Positions 43,701 through 58,552 of a stretch of 64,000 bases of DNA are shown here, piece by piece. Origin of the DNA: Rhea pennata (Eukaryota > Chordata > Aves > Rheiformes > Rheidae); NCBI RefSeq assembly GCF_028389875.1, contig NC_084672.1, forward strand, positions 11,957,958-12,021,957, given 5' to 3'. Within the stretch, counting starts at the first letter, position 1; every line of letters begins with the position of its first letter. Below the pieces are notes generated by a model. The model searched no databases and had not been told where the DNA came from. It was given only the letters and a program-made list of their open reading frames with translations. Both the position numbers and the translations under genes were made by a program.

Positions 43701-46700
43701 TATATACTTTGAACAATAGCTGATGATTCTTTTAAAAAGTTGGAGTTGTTTGGATGTTTATTCAAATCAGCTATGTTCTTTAAACTAGGAAATGCTAATC
43801 ACTTCATAGAACACTTAAGTTAATTGCAAATGTAAATCTAATGACATTCTTTGATCTCGTGAAGGCTAGGATTTTGTAAAGTGAGACTGTTTTTTTGTGT
43901 ATACTCCTTAAGTGTTATGCAAGAGCATGTAGTGAATGCTTTTTGTTTAATGTTTTAATTTTGCCAGGGAAGTGATAAATAAGTGAACAACTAAGTGTCA
44001 AGTGCTCACTGGTGGTAAGTAAGAAAACAGTATCATAGTTGGTCACTTCATCCTTTAACTATGAGATTTTTACCAAAGTCTAACAAGTTTTTATTTCCAT
44101 TTTCATAGTGAGTTTTGAGTTATACATTTGAGACACTAAGTGATACTTATTCAGTTTTGGTTTGTTCTTTGACAAAATTAGAAAAAAATTGCATGAGAAA
44201 TATCTTGATATGATTGCATCTGAAGATCTAGTTTGGTTAATGATTCATACTGATACTGATAATTCTGGTAACAATTCTAGAATTCTGTTTTTTAAGTTCA
44301 GTATTTCTGATAATTTCCGAATATAATATATTTTTACTTAGATTATTGTTCATCTCTATTTTCAAACTCCTTTGAAAAAAATTTCTTTAAACATTCACAT
44401 GAGCAATATGAACAATAAGATTAATTTTGATCTTTGAGTAATCCTTTCTTGATATTTTTAGTCAGACTAAAATCAACGTTGTGATACTTCTAAAAGCTTT
44501 GCTTTCATATCAGACTTGCCTTCTAAACATTTCAATATACATTATGAATACAGATAAGCTTAAAACATCAGAAATTATGAACAATTTATTTTTAAATTGC
44601 TATTTTTTGAGTACAGATTCAGCCAAAAAGAGCAGCAATTAGTTTATTTGCTGCTGGGTTTAAAGCTGTCACATTTTCATGTAGCAAACCATGTTTATCT
44701 TTCCATTCATTGCTATATCTCTTTTACGCAATCTTTCAGAGCATTTCTGTAGAAAGTTTGGTCCAGCTTTTATTCACTCTTACATCCTAAATTGACCTGA
44801 TCTGTCAAAGCAAAAAAATATTTTTGATATTCTGAATCTTATTTGTAAACTGATGCAGCCTGGCACATTTTCAGTATCACTTCTGAAGAGACAAAAAGTG
44901 ACTTTTTTTTTTAATCAGAGGGCTGAATGTATTGCGTCTTACTTCTAGAAATATTCTTTTTGGCCAAATATTAGTTCAATGTAATGCAAAAAATGAATAG
45001 GTTTGGTGCTTAAATTGAGACAGGTGACTATTTGTGAGTCAAACAGCATTGCTTTGCAAATATTTATTTATTTATGTATTTTGTTAGCATTTCATCAGAT
45101 AATTTTCTCTAAGAAATGTTTAACTTCTGCAGAACACGGCTTTGTTTACTTAAAAAAAACAAGAGAGATTAGCTCCTAACCTGGCGATGGAATGTTGTAT
45201 CTTTTCTGAAATGTTACTATATAGAAAAAAAGGAGCTATTGTTCCAAACTATTGGTACCTACTCTATTAATATTCTTTACAGTATGGGGCTTCATATTTT
45301 GCCATATGCAGAAATCCATTCAATTGAGGTATTCAAACTAATGTGTGATAGCCTGCTCTTAAGTGAGAACCTTCTAGAAGCCACTCAGCCTCTCAGAGGA
45401 GGTCATCTCACTAGTCCTTCATCAGCTGCTTTTGTTTTTCTTAATGAGTGCTAATGCTTGCTGAAATAAATCTGATAAATAGAAACATTGCTATTAGCCG
45501 CTGTATTTGTATGGTTATATGCACACATGGTAAATAGAAAAGATTAAAACTCAGGGTATTACAGCCCTGATTGTATAGTGTTACAGTCATAGAAGAGTCT
45601 GCAAAGTATTTATTTTTATTCCTGAAGTCAGATAACTTCATAAATATAAAAATAAAACAAAACACCAAAGCCTGTTTTAAGAAAAGTGACATTTGAGGCC
45701 TGTGCTTAAAACTGAAACTCTTGTTCCTGTCTTACTCGGCTTCAAGTGAAACAATGCGTGTGTAGAGAATTCACAGGCATCTTAGATGTGCATTAGTGAG
45801 TAGAATGAGAAACTGCTTTTCAGATGACCCAGCTGCTGAAGCAGGCTAGAATTTGGCCACTTAGTTGCTTGATGTTGTATCGCCAAAGCACATTGACTTC
45901 TTGATGCTCAGCAATTAATTTTTCATATCCTCTCTGATGTCTTGCCCTTGATCTTTCACCACTTATACACCACATGCACTAGACAAAGCTTCCATCAATG
46001 CACTTAAGATAACAGTAAGATCAGAACTCCTGATTTTTGGTATCTTCAGCTCATCTCTAAAATAAAAATTTTGCAAATAAATGGATAGCAGCAGTTCTAA
46101 TTCAGATCTTTTCAAATGTTTTTTCATAGCACACCACATTAAAATGATGCTGCTGTTATTAGTGACACATGTTAGTCACACACAGAGCAGTAATGAAAAG
46201 CAGTCCAGTCACTTGAATTTTGTATGCTGTCATAATTATGATTATATCCTTTGCATCATACAAGTGAAACTTGAATAAATAGGATCCTTACTGGGAAAGA
46301 TATTACAGACAATCTCCATTCTTATGCTTTTCTTTCTCTCTGAATGTTCTTCAAACATGTCTTAACAGATTTGACAAAATTGGCAACACATTCACTTTTT
46401 AATTAGCAACAGATTGTGCTATTAAATTGTTTGAAAATTTAATAATACAGAGCACAGATCTACTGTCCTTATTTAGTAAGTGTTCAGGGTAGTTCTCAAT
46501 CTTCAAAAGCAATCCTATTTTTGAATGCTTGTCTGTATGCATCTCTAATAAAAATGCATGCCCAAGTATTTAAGACTGAATATATGTTCCCTCTACACCT
46601 GTGTTCCTTCTCCTTCATTGCATGAAGGTAGTGATACTATTTCAGTTTTCTACTGTCCAGTAAAGATGGATCACTCCATTGTTCAAATTTCTTAAAAATG

Positions 46701-47622
46701 TTTTTCAAATACTAAGAATAGAGATTCTCATGTATTTAAGATCAGACATGGCTTGATTTTGGTTCTATCAATTTGGTATCTATTCTAGGATTATTCTACT
46801 ACAAGATAATCTGACATGGAGTCTCTCTTTCTGATCTTTCTACTCCTCCTCTTGTGAAGAATGAGGTGGGTGACTATCTGTATGTTAGGAGGCTGAACTG
46901 ATGATTGCCTGTTGCAATGGTCATAAATGTTACAGGAGCTCTTTCTGTGTTGTCCTGTCCCTCTCTGTACTTACAGGAGGTTTGAACTTGTTTGTACTTG
47001 CCAAGGCATTTTTTACTGCCTTACGGGTAAAGTTGTCTGTTTTCAAAGCAGCAAGGTAGAATGAAGGCAATATAGCTGATACTTTATGTTTCCGGTTCTC
47101 CAGCATTTCAAAGTCTAATGGTTTCGTAACAGATATTTTACATAATGCCAAAGAGGTAACCATTTCTGTACTTCAGGAAACTTGAGTGCCTTGGTTTGCA
47201 TGTTAAAGTTCAAATTAATGATTTTTGCCTTCACTTTTTCCTGTTTCTGAACCATTTTGTTTTTTATATCAGGGTAGCCTTTAATTTTAATTTAATGATG
47301 GCCCAGCAAAACTACTAGGAGAAAGTACTTATCTCAGGGAGCAAGAGGCTTCACGAGTCACTGGGAGTAGCAGCAGTTTATTTGAGCGTTAGAGTTCATA
47401 GGAGACATACTGGAATCTGTATCATGTAACAGTGTTTCTGCCTTGGGACTGTATTTGGACAATCTGGCACCCCAGACACCCCCAGAGGATGGCCTCAATC
47501 ATTTTACCTCATTGAATATTGATTGATGGGTCTGGTGTGATGCTTTGAAAAGGATCTCAAGACAGACTAGTTTTCCTTATAGTTCCAAAAAGAACTACAG
47601 GACTGTTTTTTCCTAGGCTTGC
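40702..47622. other. Intron-like stretch of the pseudogene locus, no gene seen
   Basis: AT-rich sequence without recognised coding content. A minus-strand open frame at 46930-47163 includes VTKPLDFEML, a pattern seen in cadherin repeats, but the rest of the frame does not fit that domain. Confidence 0.45.
41604..41672. repeat. TA/CA-rich imperfect microsatellite
   Basis: Alternating purine-pyrimidine sequence made of ATATAC, ATACAC and TATATA words. Confidence 0.8.
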
Positions 47623-48420
47623 TGGTATTCTTTAAACCCTTTTGGTGTGTCCTTGGTTTTGCAGTTGGGAAGACCTGATGAATACTTTTTCTCTGATTCC
47701 CTATGATTCTGATGGCTCAAGGTAAAAAGGAAGTGGTGCTAAGGATATGATTTGCACCACATGACTAAAACTGCGTTGATTGACTGTTAGTGAGAAGTTT
47801 TTGTGATTTTTCCCGCTGGGCTTGCTGATGCAGTGTTCTGGGCTCAGTGCCACTTGTGCTACCCTGCTGTACCCAACGAAGCACATGTTGGATGTCTCTG
47901 ATTTATGTATGTCTGTCTTTTTGCTCAATCCTCATTTTCCCAGGCCAAAACTTCCCTTATATTCTTGATGTCAGGAGGGTTTTTTATATTCTCAGAATAA
48001 GATTCCCTAGGATGGATAGCTGAGAATCTCAAAAGCACGGCCACCTTTGTGCAAAGACCATTGGACTTGATAACAGGTTTTGATGCAGTCTATAAAGACC
48101 ATGAAATCTTCTGTAATCTGAATGGGCTAAAATAAAGTTAAGCTACATCATGACAATACCAAAGAGTGTATGTATTATTTGCATCTGAAAAAGAGCTTAC
48201 TAGAGCTATATATGCATTTTCATAAGGCATGGTCATTGCAGAGGTATACAGAAATGGTGCTATATTTGGCAAAAGAGTCCAGCAGTTTCTGTTTATGTGG
48301 AGGACTGAAATACCACCTCAAATAACTTGGACAGTGGGGGAGATTATTTCTTGGATGTCATAGTATGCACATACATTCCCTTAAGGATAAAAATAAAACT
48401 TACTAATAACAGGAGTCCTT

Positions 48421-51400
48421 GAAGATATACATGTGTATGTTCCATTTTTCATTTCCATTTGGAGTCTTACAGAGTCTTCCTCAGATCTTTTTGTTCCCAA
48501 ATCTTGCTTTGGAGAGAGACCTGAGGTGGTGCATGGTTCACTTCACTCTAATATGCTCAACATGGGGAAAGAATTTGCTGAAGTGATTGGGTAGAGGAGT
48601 ATGTCTCTGAGGTATGCAGCTCTCTTTATGACTCAAGATTTTTTGTTGACATAGTAAGTTTTTTTGATATTCTTGTTTTGTGTTTTTGTTTCATTTTAAT
48701 GTCAATCTGAAACCTCTGGGAAACATTTTTCTAAATGAAGCAGAAAATTTAGCATCAGTTTGTTTACATATTTTACATATCAGTTTGTTTACATATTTTT
48801 TAGCATGTTTACATATTTTTTTGGTGGATTCCATAACAAGGTAGGGAATTAAGTGAAATATATGAATACGTATGTCTGAACAATAGCATATTTTACATAG
48901 CTCTTCACAGTAAATACTATGTATAGGATCAAGGGCAGAGGCAGATTCTACGAAAAAGGATGTCGTGCCAGAACAGTACCTAGGAAAGGTAAGGGAGTAT
49001 TTGCTACCACTTGTGCATTCAGAATTTTGTACTGCAGACCATGGAAGGCTAATACAGTGCAGATACAGTGTCAAATAATGCTTGTTTTAACTGAGTAATT
49101 TTGCAACATTTGACATCACATGTGGTGCACACTGGCAGTATCTGGCATCCTTTTTATGCTTAAAAGATATGAGGGTGATCTCTGTACTGTATCTTCCTGC
49201 TGATTTTTTTAGTATTCAACTCAGAATATACTGGAGTATATTAGTAATAGCTACAGTTCTTTTCCTTACAAATGTCTTTCCTCATCCTTACATGATATCC
49301 AAGAAACAAATTCAATGTATAAGGTTATGAGTTTTTTCAGTTCTTTCCAGTGTTCTCAGTAGCTTCCTGGGGGGTTGCCTAATAATCTGTGTAGTGAGGT
49401 TGTATATTGAATGAAGTGCTGAGTTTGTATCAATTTACCCTGAATGTTTCTGGTGTTATAAACTAAACTAGACGTTAAAAAAACCCAAACTCTTCCCCCT
49501 CCTCAAAGCCCCACACACTTAAATCCCTCTGAGAGTTTGTGTTGTAGTTTTCTGTTGTTTGTTTCAGAACCCCAAAATATAAAAGAGGATAAAGGCATTG
49601 TAACTTGTAAATATTTGCTAGCCTCTAAAGTGATAATTCTTTTGTTCTTGTTAAAGTTAGGTTTTTTTGAACCTCTGCACAACTCAAAGTATTTGTCACC
49701 CTTTTTATTTGGATCCATCAACTCTTATCAAAAATAATTATTTTTAGCAGCTTTGAGAATACCCCTGCAGTTGTCCTTCACAGTTCTCCTGATAGTATGT
49801 GAGTAATTTTATTTTGGAGTTAGTTTGTTTTAAAGCACAAATATTCAAAATACAGCCTTTTTAGTGTATATGCCAGTAAAAATGAGTGTCGTCTTAAGAG
49901 AACAAAAATATTTAAGCATATAACTTCCTAACTGATGATTTGAGTAATATATACAAGATAAGTGCTATTTTTTTGAACATAAAAGCTGCCCAAAATATGA
50001 AATAATGAATACTGAAATAATGTACTGTTGATGACCTGTCCCTAAAATCTTGTTAAAATGCATGTTAAAGGAGATCTGACATTAAAGAGAAATGAGGAGG
50101 GGTGAGAGGATTCAATCTGGAATTGATTACTGAACTGGCAAAATGTAAATTGTCTTTTGAAGCATTTTATACCACTCCTGGTTTGAAATTCCTCTAATGT
50201 TTTTTCATGACTCAAAAATGAGTATTTGTAAACCTGGGAAATGTACTCTGGCAGCTAGTATGTACAGAGTAGATTCTCCATTACTAATACCAGATGCCAT
50301 TATTTCTCAGACTTGTCCACTTTCAGATTAAAAGATTGTTCAACTCTTCTTTATTGACCCACTGTCTTTTTATTTTTTTTTAATTTTTTATTTTTTTTAT
50401 TATTCCTGTTAGAGCAAGAATTTATTGTTTTGTTTTACTTGCATTACTACGACCTGGATGCCTGGTAGCACCAGTTCTGTTTTGAGTGGCATTTATGCAG
50501 TAAGGTATTTGGTCTGGCACAAGTTTTTGTGTATATTGGGAGAATTACTGCCATATTTTTCTGTATGATCATCTCTATATAGTAGGTAGTATTTTGGGGA
50601 AATTGGAGTCACCGTGTGTATCTGCTTGGTACACAGGATGAAATGTAGGGGGCAGATCCACAGCTGAGAATCTGCATGTAAGAATCCTGATAGTATACAG
50701 ACAACTTTGCTGATACTTTTGAGTTCTCTTTGATCTGAATTCTTAGCTCATGAGATACCAGCATTTATTTTTAATTTTCACATTAACTCTTATGTTTTAA
50801 CTCCTGGACTCTTAACTCCCTGACAACTTTAGACTGTCTGGAAATGCTATAGGAGGAATGAAAAGAATAGCTTTATCATGGAGAGACTATCACTGGCACT
50901 ATCTTCTACTGCTTTTCCTGTTTCTTTTGGAGTGGAGGACCTACTTTAATGGTTTGTAGGAGGTTGATGGGCCTCAGATATCTTTGGGAAATTAATAATA
51001 AAACGCAGAGAAAATATAGCCTGTCCTAGACACTGAGGAAAAAACTGTTCTGTTGTCTTATCAAACTGATGTTTTTTCTTGTAAATTTGGATGCTTATTT
51101 TACTGTATTTGGTAGGTTTGTTCAGAGCAATAGGAGAAACTGTATTTGTAATGTGAGTGAAAATAGATGAGTGTAAATTGTATTAAGCCTTCTTATTTCT
51201 TGACTAGAAAAGGAATCGGAGGTCATACTGAAGCCTATTAATTTTCTGCCTGTTTAGATACTGAAACATTTTGTAAGCATTCATGAAGTTGCCTTTGCTT
51301 ACTGCTACTTTCTAGCAGAATATCTATTAGAATAAATAGTACTGTCATTCATGCAGGAAGATCACTGCTATAAAAAGATGAATGATTTAAGAATTGGTTT

Positions 51401-54400
51401 ACTGTTCTTATTCAAGATATATGTAACTAGTTAAAAGCTATAAAATTATTGGAGCTCATCAGGTGTTAAAGATAACTCCTAAGTTTAATTTATTTGGACA
51501 TATTCTACAAGCACTGTAGACCGTGGGAAGTGCTTATATTCAGCTGTGATTCCATTTAGAAATTCCATTCCTTTCAGAAATGGAGCAGGATTACAATTAA
51601 GAATCTTCTTGGATATAGTTGCCTCTTAGAATTACAACTATAAAGAATTATATGGTGTCAAATGCAAGCAAGAAGTTTGCCAAACTAATCAAAGTAAAAT
51701 TATTCATCTTACTGCAAACAACATTCTTAAACACTGGGGCCTATTATTTTTATTTAGGTAGATGTCCAAAGGCTTGTTTAAAGTTCCTCTGTGGACATGA
51801 ATATGTGCAGTATGTGTGTTTATTTTAATGAAGTAGAGGAAAATGATTTAAAAGAATACTCGCTAAAGACTGACTTGCTTAAATAGAATATTCAATGACA
51901 GGAGGCGTGAAGAAGCTTTTAAGCTTTTTTTATTTTTTTTCATTTTTTTTTAAAACACCATAGCAAGTCAGAGGAGTGAAAAGGAACTCCAGCTACTATA
52001 ATGAAGGGAGTGCTTACAGAGCACAGTGTAGTGGATAGGCTAATCAGCCTGTGCAGATCATTCCACTAATTTAACTTTACTACTTCTAAATTTAGGTCAG
52101 TTCATTAGTAGCTATTTAAGGGTATGTCTGCTTGGCATTGCGTTGTGCTCAGCTAACATACTGAGTTATGGATGAATTGTGTTGGTCTATGACTGTCTTA
52201 TTCAGGAGCCCGTTAACTTCCTGCTCTTTTTGGAATGAATTTCAAAGTGACATTGTGCTTCTGTTCCTAAAGAACTTTAAGGCAGGTGGCACTTGAAATA
52301 TGCAAAACTGTAACCTGTTTCAGAAGAAAAATTTTAATGAATAAATGTAAGGCTATTTATTGTGCTCTTTGTAAAAACTGGTTCCATTGAACAAAATTTC
52401 CCTATAAACCTGTGTAGAAAAAAACAATATCTAGTGTTTCACTTGTATGAACACTGATTTTTTTTGTCTACTTAATCTGCTGTATCTGGTTCTGACTGAA
52501 TTCTCATTAAATGTGGGTGCTTTAGAGATGTAGTGCTTTTCAGGCAGACTGTTCCATTTAATTTTATGTTATAAAGGGAAAACATGTTATAGAAACTTAC
52601 AGAATTTTTTTTCACAATAAAACTTCATGATAATAAGGTTATGATTCATAATAAACTTCAATGTACTTGGAATTTCATGTTGAAACCACATATTTATAAA
52701 TGATTTCCTTATTAATAGAAATTTAGCTTGTATCTTCTGGATGCCTAGCTCACAATTCTTTTCCTATCCCCTGCCAAACATAGTGAAAATATTAGTTAGG
52801 TGGCTTTTGACTAAAGCTACAGTAGATGGGAAGAAGTACAAAAATATTGTCCAGGCATATGTTTATAGTGAGTGTGCTGAAGTCCAGACTTGCTTGCTTC
52901 CAAAAGAATATTTATGGCTTATTGACCTATCTGGGGCTCAGCTGTGTCTGTGGAAACTGGATGAGATTCTGTTCATTGCTGGAAGACTTGAGAAGCAGAG
53001 ATAAAGTTACTTGATTTTAAGCTGAAGAAAACAAAACAAAAAACCCTAAACCAGCAAGTAAGTAACATAACTTACTGAAACATGCACGCACACACACCAT
53101 CCTGTGCTCGTGGAGGAAGTCGTGCTCCCTAGGGTTTACTGAGAATAAGTGGTGCTGCTTGCATCTGAATTTTTAATAGCTCTCAGTCCCAGCCAAACCA
53201 AAGCTGATCTCCATTTTTTCTGACATCTCCACTCGATGACATGGTCCTGCTTTTGGCAGACCAGCCATACGATGCTAGAGTTCATCTAGAATGCTCCTGC
53301 GATTCTTGTGCTTCTTTTTCGTCTGTTGATAGAGGCAGGCAATAGGATGTCAAAAGAAACTCACAGAAACGCAGCAATAAATAGCTGGAGTGCCATTCCC
53401 ATCATACTAGGGGTCTAAGCTACAGCTACTCTGAAACTTCTGTGCGTATCAAAAAAGCCACCTAGAATCTATGTGTATGACTGCATTGCTGCTTGTGCTA
53501 TGACCAGTAGAGGCAAAGTGGCAGGAGCACCACAGATTTTCCCGCATGCTTACATACAGAGGAGATGACAGGTGGTAGTAGGGTTGCCAAACTTTATCGT
53601 TCTTACTTAGCTTCGGAAAGTACGTGAAAAATAATATTCTGTGTTCTTAATAAGATACAGGATTTGGGACTAATGTGGGCAGTCCCATGTATTGTACAGC
53701 CAGGCAGACTTGTGTTTTTATAGTAAGTAGAAACAATGGAATAGAGAACATTCTGTTTCTCTACTTTCTTGGTTTAATGTTGACAGATGGAAACATGTCT
53801 GTTCTCTCTGCAGATGTTATGTGGAAGTTTATAATAAAATTTAGAGTTACAGAACAAAAGAGTTCCAGAGTAATCTGTTCTGGTGAACTGGATTGAAATT
53901 CAGGGTGACCTGATCATTAACTTCATTTCATTATTTTGAAGTTCCTATCTGAAGTGTGTAAGACAGTAATTCCTAGTCTCTACCCACAGCTGTGCACTCA
54001 AATGGAAAGTGGCACTGCACTGAGGCAGGTGTAGTTACTTAAAATCAAGTGGTGAATTGACAGCATGTGAAGGTACCCAAGCTGATCAATGTTACTGGGA
54101 CAAGTGTAATGCAGGATTAAAAATATAGCTGCCATTTAATACTTTATCTTCTTGCTGCTTGAAGAGGTATTTTTCTACACATGGTAGAGTATATAATATA
54201 TATCTGATCACAGAAAGGTTCAGACTTTGAGTTAATAGCTTTCAGTCTTTTGAACATTTAGAATACTGTATAGCAGAATACTGTTGTGACTTAATGGTGT
54301 TTTCGGGTATGTTTTGATATAAATTTTTAAATTGCTCCACAAATTGGCTTTATATAGGAAACATTTACTGTAATTAGTTTCTTAATTTTGAGTTAGGTAA

Positions 54401-57400
54401 AAGTACGTTTACCCAAACGTATCTATAAGAGCACACAATTTTTTGAACTGAAGGCATGTGGCATTGCCATGCAAAATGCTAGCACACATAAAATCCCATT
54501 CATTTCATGAAAGAAGTGAGTTTTAATTTTTAGTATTTGTGAATTCAGTGGGCAGCATTTCCACATCATGGGAGGAATTTACAGGTCCTGAATGGCCTGG
54601 ACATAGATCTGCCTCTTACAGTTGTATGCACCTTGGGTGCATAAAAGCTTTCATTTTTTTTGTTTTTGTTTTTTTTAAACTTGGTTTAAAAAGCCTTGAA
54701 AAAAGCAAACTCTTAGATGAGAAATCACAGTATCACAATTATTTTTTATTTATTTTTTAGAAATCTAAAGCAAGGCTGTATATATCACAAAGGTGTTACT
54801 ATTTGCAAATCGTATTCATGTAACAGTTGCTGCCATGTTAAACCCCAAATATATAATGAGGGGATATTGTTCCTTTTTCATCCACAAGAAAATAATTTCA
54901 GTACCATATTTGAACTATAGCTTCAGATTATCTGGACTTATTTCATAATGTTACAGATAAACATCAGCTACTGACTAGCAACATTTTCAATGGTTCTTAA
55001 GGGATCTAGGATTCCATTTAGATTGCTAGTAAAGATTAAAACTTCCATCTTGATCAACTTCTATCTTGACCCAAGCTTTGTTCTGCAAACTATCTTGAGA
55101 AATAATACTGCAGATAATTACATTTCCTACAACTATTTTCTTTAAAGATTATCCAAATGCATTAGCGCACCTGTAAAACTAAATAAAATTAAGTTAAATA
55201 TGCTGCAACTAATATACATTTCCCTACTTAATGAGATAAAGTACAGAAGACAATAGAAATGGAAAACTAGTGCATTCTGGCTCTAGATGAAAATGCTCTA
55301 TTGAATACTTTCCAGAACAACATGTACTTGGATCAGTATTAAAGAGAAGTGTTGTGAACGTCTAAGCCAAATGACCTAGCACGTTGATAGTGCAGAGCAT
55401 ATTTCAATTATATAAAATTCTAAACTGTTTTTCAGTCCATAAAACAAGTAAATTAGAATTTAAGCTAAAAACAAATGAAACCTGGCTTTTGTTTTTTATT
55501 TTGTTTTCTAGAACTGACTCCAGTAGCTCAGCATTGTTGTATTACTGTTGCAGACAAGCACTCTAATTCTTTAGGAATCAGGACTTTAGGAAATAAGATA
55601 TGTGAAATGGTATTCTATTTTACAGGGGAAAAAAACTGAAAGCTGTGTTGTTACTCAGTGTGCCTTTAGGTAAAAACGTCAGTGAGCTCTCGCTTCATTT
55701 CAGTCTTTCAAGTTAAAATAGTATTTATCAATGAATATTTTTTCCCTGCATTTATAATGAATGCAGATATAGAAGAGCATTGTGAATGTTGGCAACACTG
55801 AAATATTTTTCAAAGACATGAAAAAGAGCCTATTGTTTCATTTCTGCTTTTGTTTTCTTTATCTGCATCTTCCATACGGCTTTGCTTGTTTTCATCTCCT
55901 TCCTGTCAACCACTATTTTTGCTCTGCAGTGATGCATACAGCAGTTTATAGTCTTTTTTATGAAGGAGTTTTGTTAATAAATAGTGTCATTTCAATAATT
56001 ATTTTAAGCATCAATTTCATATTTTAATGCTACAGTTTTTATAGCAGTATAAGTTTACATAATTATCTGCAGGTGGAAATGTTATTTGTGCATGTGGTCT
56101 CTTTCATAGATTCCAGGCTGAAAAGTGGATGAATGTAGGAATTGGTGGCATCATTAAACTTAGAAAATCAATTTGTAGCTGTAAGTGATTTGAATATTTT
56201 TCTATGAAATGAATATTCAAAATAAAATGGTTTTCTTTATCTCTGTATATAATATTTCTGTTGAGCACTGTATTCTGTTTCTTACCCCCAAAGCCTTGTA
56301 ATTCTTCTGTGTATGTATATTCTGTAGTGCTTTTTTCAATATTGTGATAAAACACAAATATGCTCTGAATAAATCTGAGGGTCCTAAAGTTTAAGGTCTT
56401 ATACAGTTGTATTAGAAGACTTGTTAATTTGTATGGCAGGTTCTTAAAGAAGCAGCAAAATGCTAATAGTAAAATTGAGACTTCAGATCTGCTCACTAAC
56501 ATAGGTCTAAATTAAAGCAATTTAATTGCTGCTTCTATCTAATAGTGAACCACATGTTATATTGAACTGTTGAACTTGATGAATAAGATCTAATTTGGTA
56601 TTAAATTTGAAAATTTAATATGCTTATGCATATTGAATTTAGATTGATCAAAACATGTTTATACTATCCTTCAAGTGACCCTTGTGTATTGCCACTTTTT
56701 CAGGGGAGGTTGTACAACAAATAAATAGGATGAAAGAGAATATAATTTGGGAATCTGATCTTGCAGTCCTCTTTAACTGCTAAAAGACGCCCTCATCTTA
56801 AATGCTCTGCACTACACTAATAATAATAATAATAAAAAGTGCTGGTATTTCAACGTAAGCAGTTCATTATTTTTTTTTACTTGAAGTTGATAACTTGCTA
56901 GTAACTGGGAATACCAAATAGCATTTAGTTACCTTCATGAGAAGGCTCCTTTCTCACCATAAGACAAATAAATTAGCAAAATTCAAATGACTTCAGCTGA
57001 GAGAATGATTCACAAAAGACTCAGTGGAGTGTACCTCTTTTCTCTCCTGTCTCAGAGATATTAATAAAAATGAAAAGTTAATAGATATGCTTCAAAGAGT
57101 TGGTGGTTTGTAGAATCTGGAGATACATAGGAGTTTGTTCACAAATACTGAGAGATCAAAATTAGAAAATATGCTCTGGAGTTTCAGTTATTTGGTTCTT
57201 TGCAACTATTTTTACATGCAAAATAAAACCTGTGCTTCTTCAGCTTGTCTGCTGAGGTATGCAGAGTTGCTGCAGTCACAGACATGAGGAGGTGAAGAGG
57301 GGGACTGGAATTTGAGATTACCATAAGACTTCTGTAGACCAACCCTCAAAATACTTGGACACAGGAAGGGAAAAACAAAGCAGTGAGAGCGTTTCATTGA

Positions 57401-58552
57401 GGGCTTGGATGAAGTGTTAAAACATGAGCCGCATGCAAAGAGTAGGGATGTATAGATCTTATCTTGAACTCTGGCTTCCTGCAGCCAAACTCTATTTATA
57501 ATACACAATTTGTAGTTTTTCCTGAATTATTTATTAACCTGTTTGTGAAAGATATATCTGTCAAATGCAATTGTAGTTTTAAGTACTTATTATGCCAGTA
57601 GGCAAGGCTGATGCTGTTACTATAATGTAGTATAGTTCTGAAACAAGTCATGTTTTTGTGTGCATGCTCAGGAATGTGATGACAAATTATGATACAGGAG
57701 CTGACTGATGTGAAAGTAACTAATATGAACCATGACTGAAATAAACTGCTTAATGAAAAACAATTCCTCCCTTTGAAATATGAAAAAATTCACAAGCCTT
57801 CCCTCCCATTTGTGGTACACCTAGCTATATGAATCTTTCCTATCTTTTTTTTCCCCGAATACATTTGCACAATATTTTGTTAGGAGTAGTATCTTTAACC
57901 ATATGTGCATCTAAAACAATTTCATTTTTCGAAGAATAATACACTTAAAGAATCTTGTCATTTTGAACAGACAAGACCAATATTGTCATAAGCAGAAGAA
58001 AGTTCACAGGAATGTTTGGTGTGAACTTAACATAAAACCGGAATCGTTATATTACTTTTTTGTGAAATGTTTGTATCATTATTTATGCTAGCAGCTGTGT
58101 GCATGTACTTGTAGGAAATACATCATTCCAATTCAGTAATAAATCATTGAACTAGGTTATTTTTCTTTTAAAAAGACAGTTGTTGAGGATGTATCCCAAG
58201 TATTAGATGCTTTTAGTTGGCTCTAGGAGACTGTTTCTAGAATATTTCACTTTTTGATTTTCTACAGGAGGCTCTTTTCAGTGTAGGACCAGTGGCAATT
58301 GTAATGCCTAGAAATGCTGTCAATAAAACGAGTTCTCAGGTGTCTGCTTGGAAAATGTTGTCCCCAATAGGCAAATTGATATTTAATTAGAAGATTTTCA
58401 ATGAGATAATTTTAATTCTTTTTTTGCCCCACTGATTTATTTTCAGGTATTATAAAATACAAGCTAGAATTGATTGTGAATGTGTTCTCCCAGAATAACA
58501 ATGAAACTGTCAATGTTTTTCTAAATGTTGTTCTTTATTTTTTTAATTTCAG
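48421..58552. other. Intron-like stretch of the pseudogene locus, no gene seen
   Basis: About 10 kb of AT-rich DNA. Open frames such as 48691-49074 (minus, 127 codons), 52741-53004 (plus, 87 codons) and 56104-56502 (minus, 132 codons) have AT-driven composition and no recognised family. A three-fold GTTTACATATTTT repeat lies at about 48765-48820. Confidence 0.45.
56816..56836. repeat. (TAA)n microsatellite
   Basis: About seven TAA units. Confidence 0.9.

Noticed and set aside
46930..47163. Minus-strand frame with VTKPLDFEML, like a cadherin repeat, ending near a GTAAGT donor
   Set aside because: Only about ten residues fit; the remainder does not follow the cadherin fold and no neighbouring cadherin exon is present.
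48691..49074. 127-codon minus-strand frame rich in Cys, Lys and Ile
   Set aside because: It is built partly from a GTTTACATATTTT tandem repeat and has no recognised family.
52741..53004. 87-codon plus-strand frame
   Set aside because: Composition is protein-like, but there is no splice framing, promoter or family resemblance.
56104..56502. 132-codon minus-strand frame
   Set aside because: Phe/Ile/Asn-rich composition expected from AT-rich DNA, no splice framing and no family match.
57961..58010. GACAAGACC (DKT) near 57970 as a possible P4-ATPase phosphorylation motif
   Set aside because: The flanking codons do not give the GTLT that follows DKT in all P-type ATPases, and its position before relic exons D and E is wrong for gene order.
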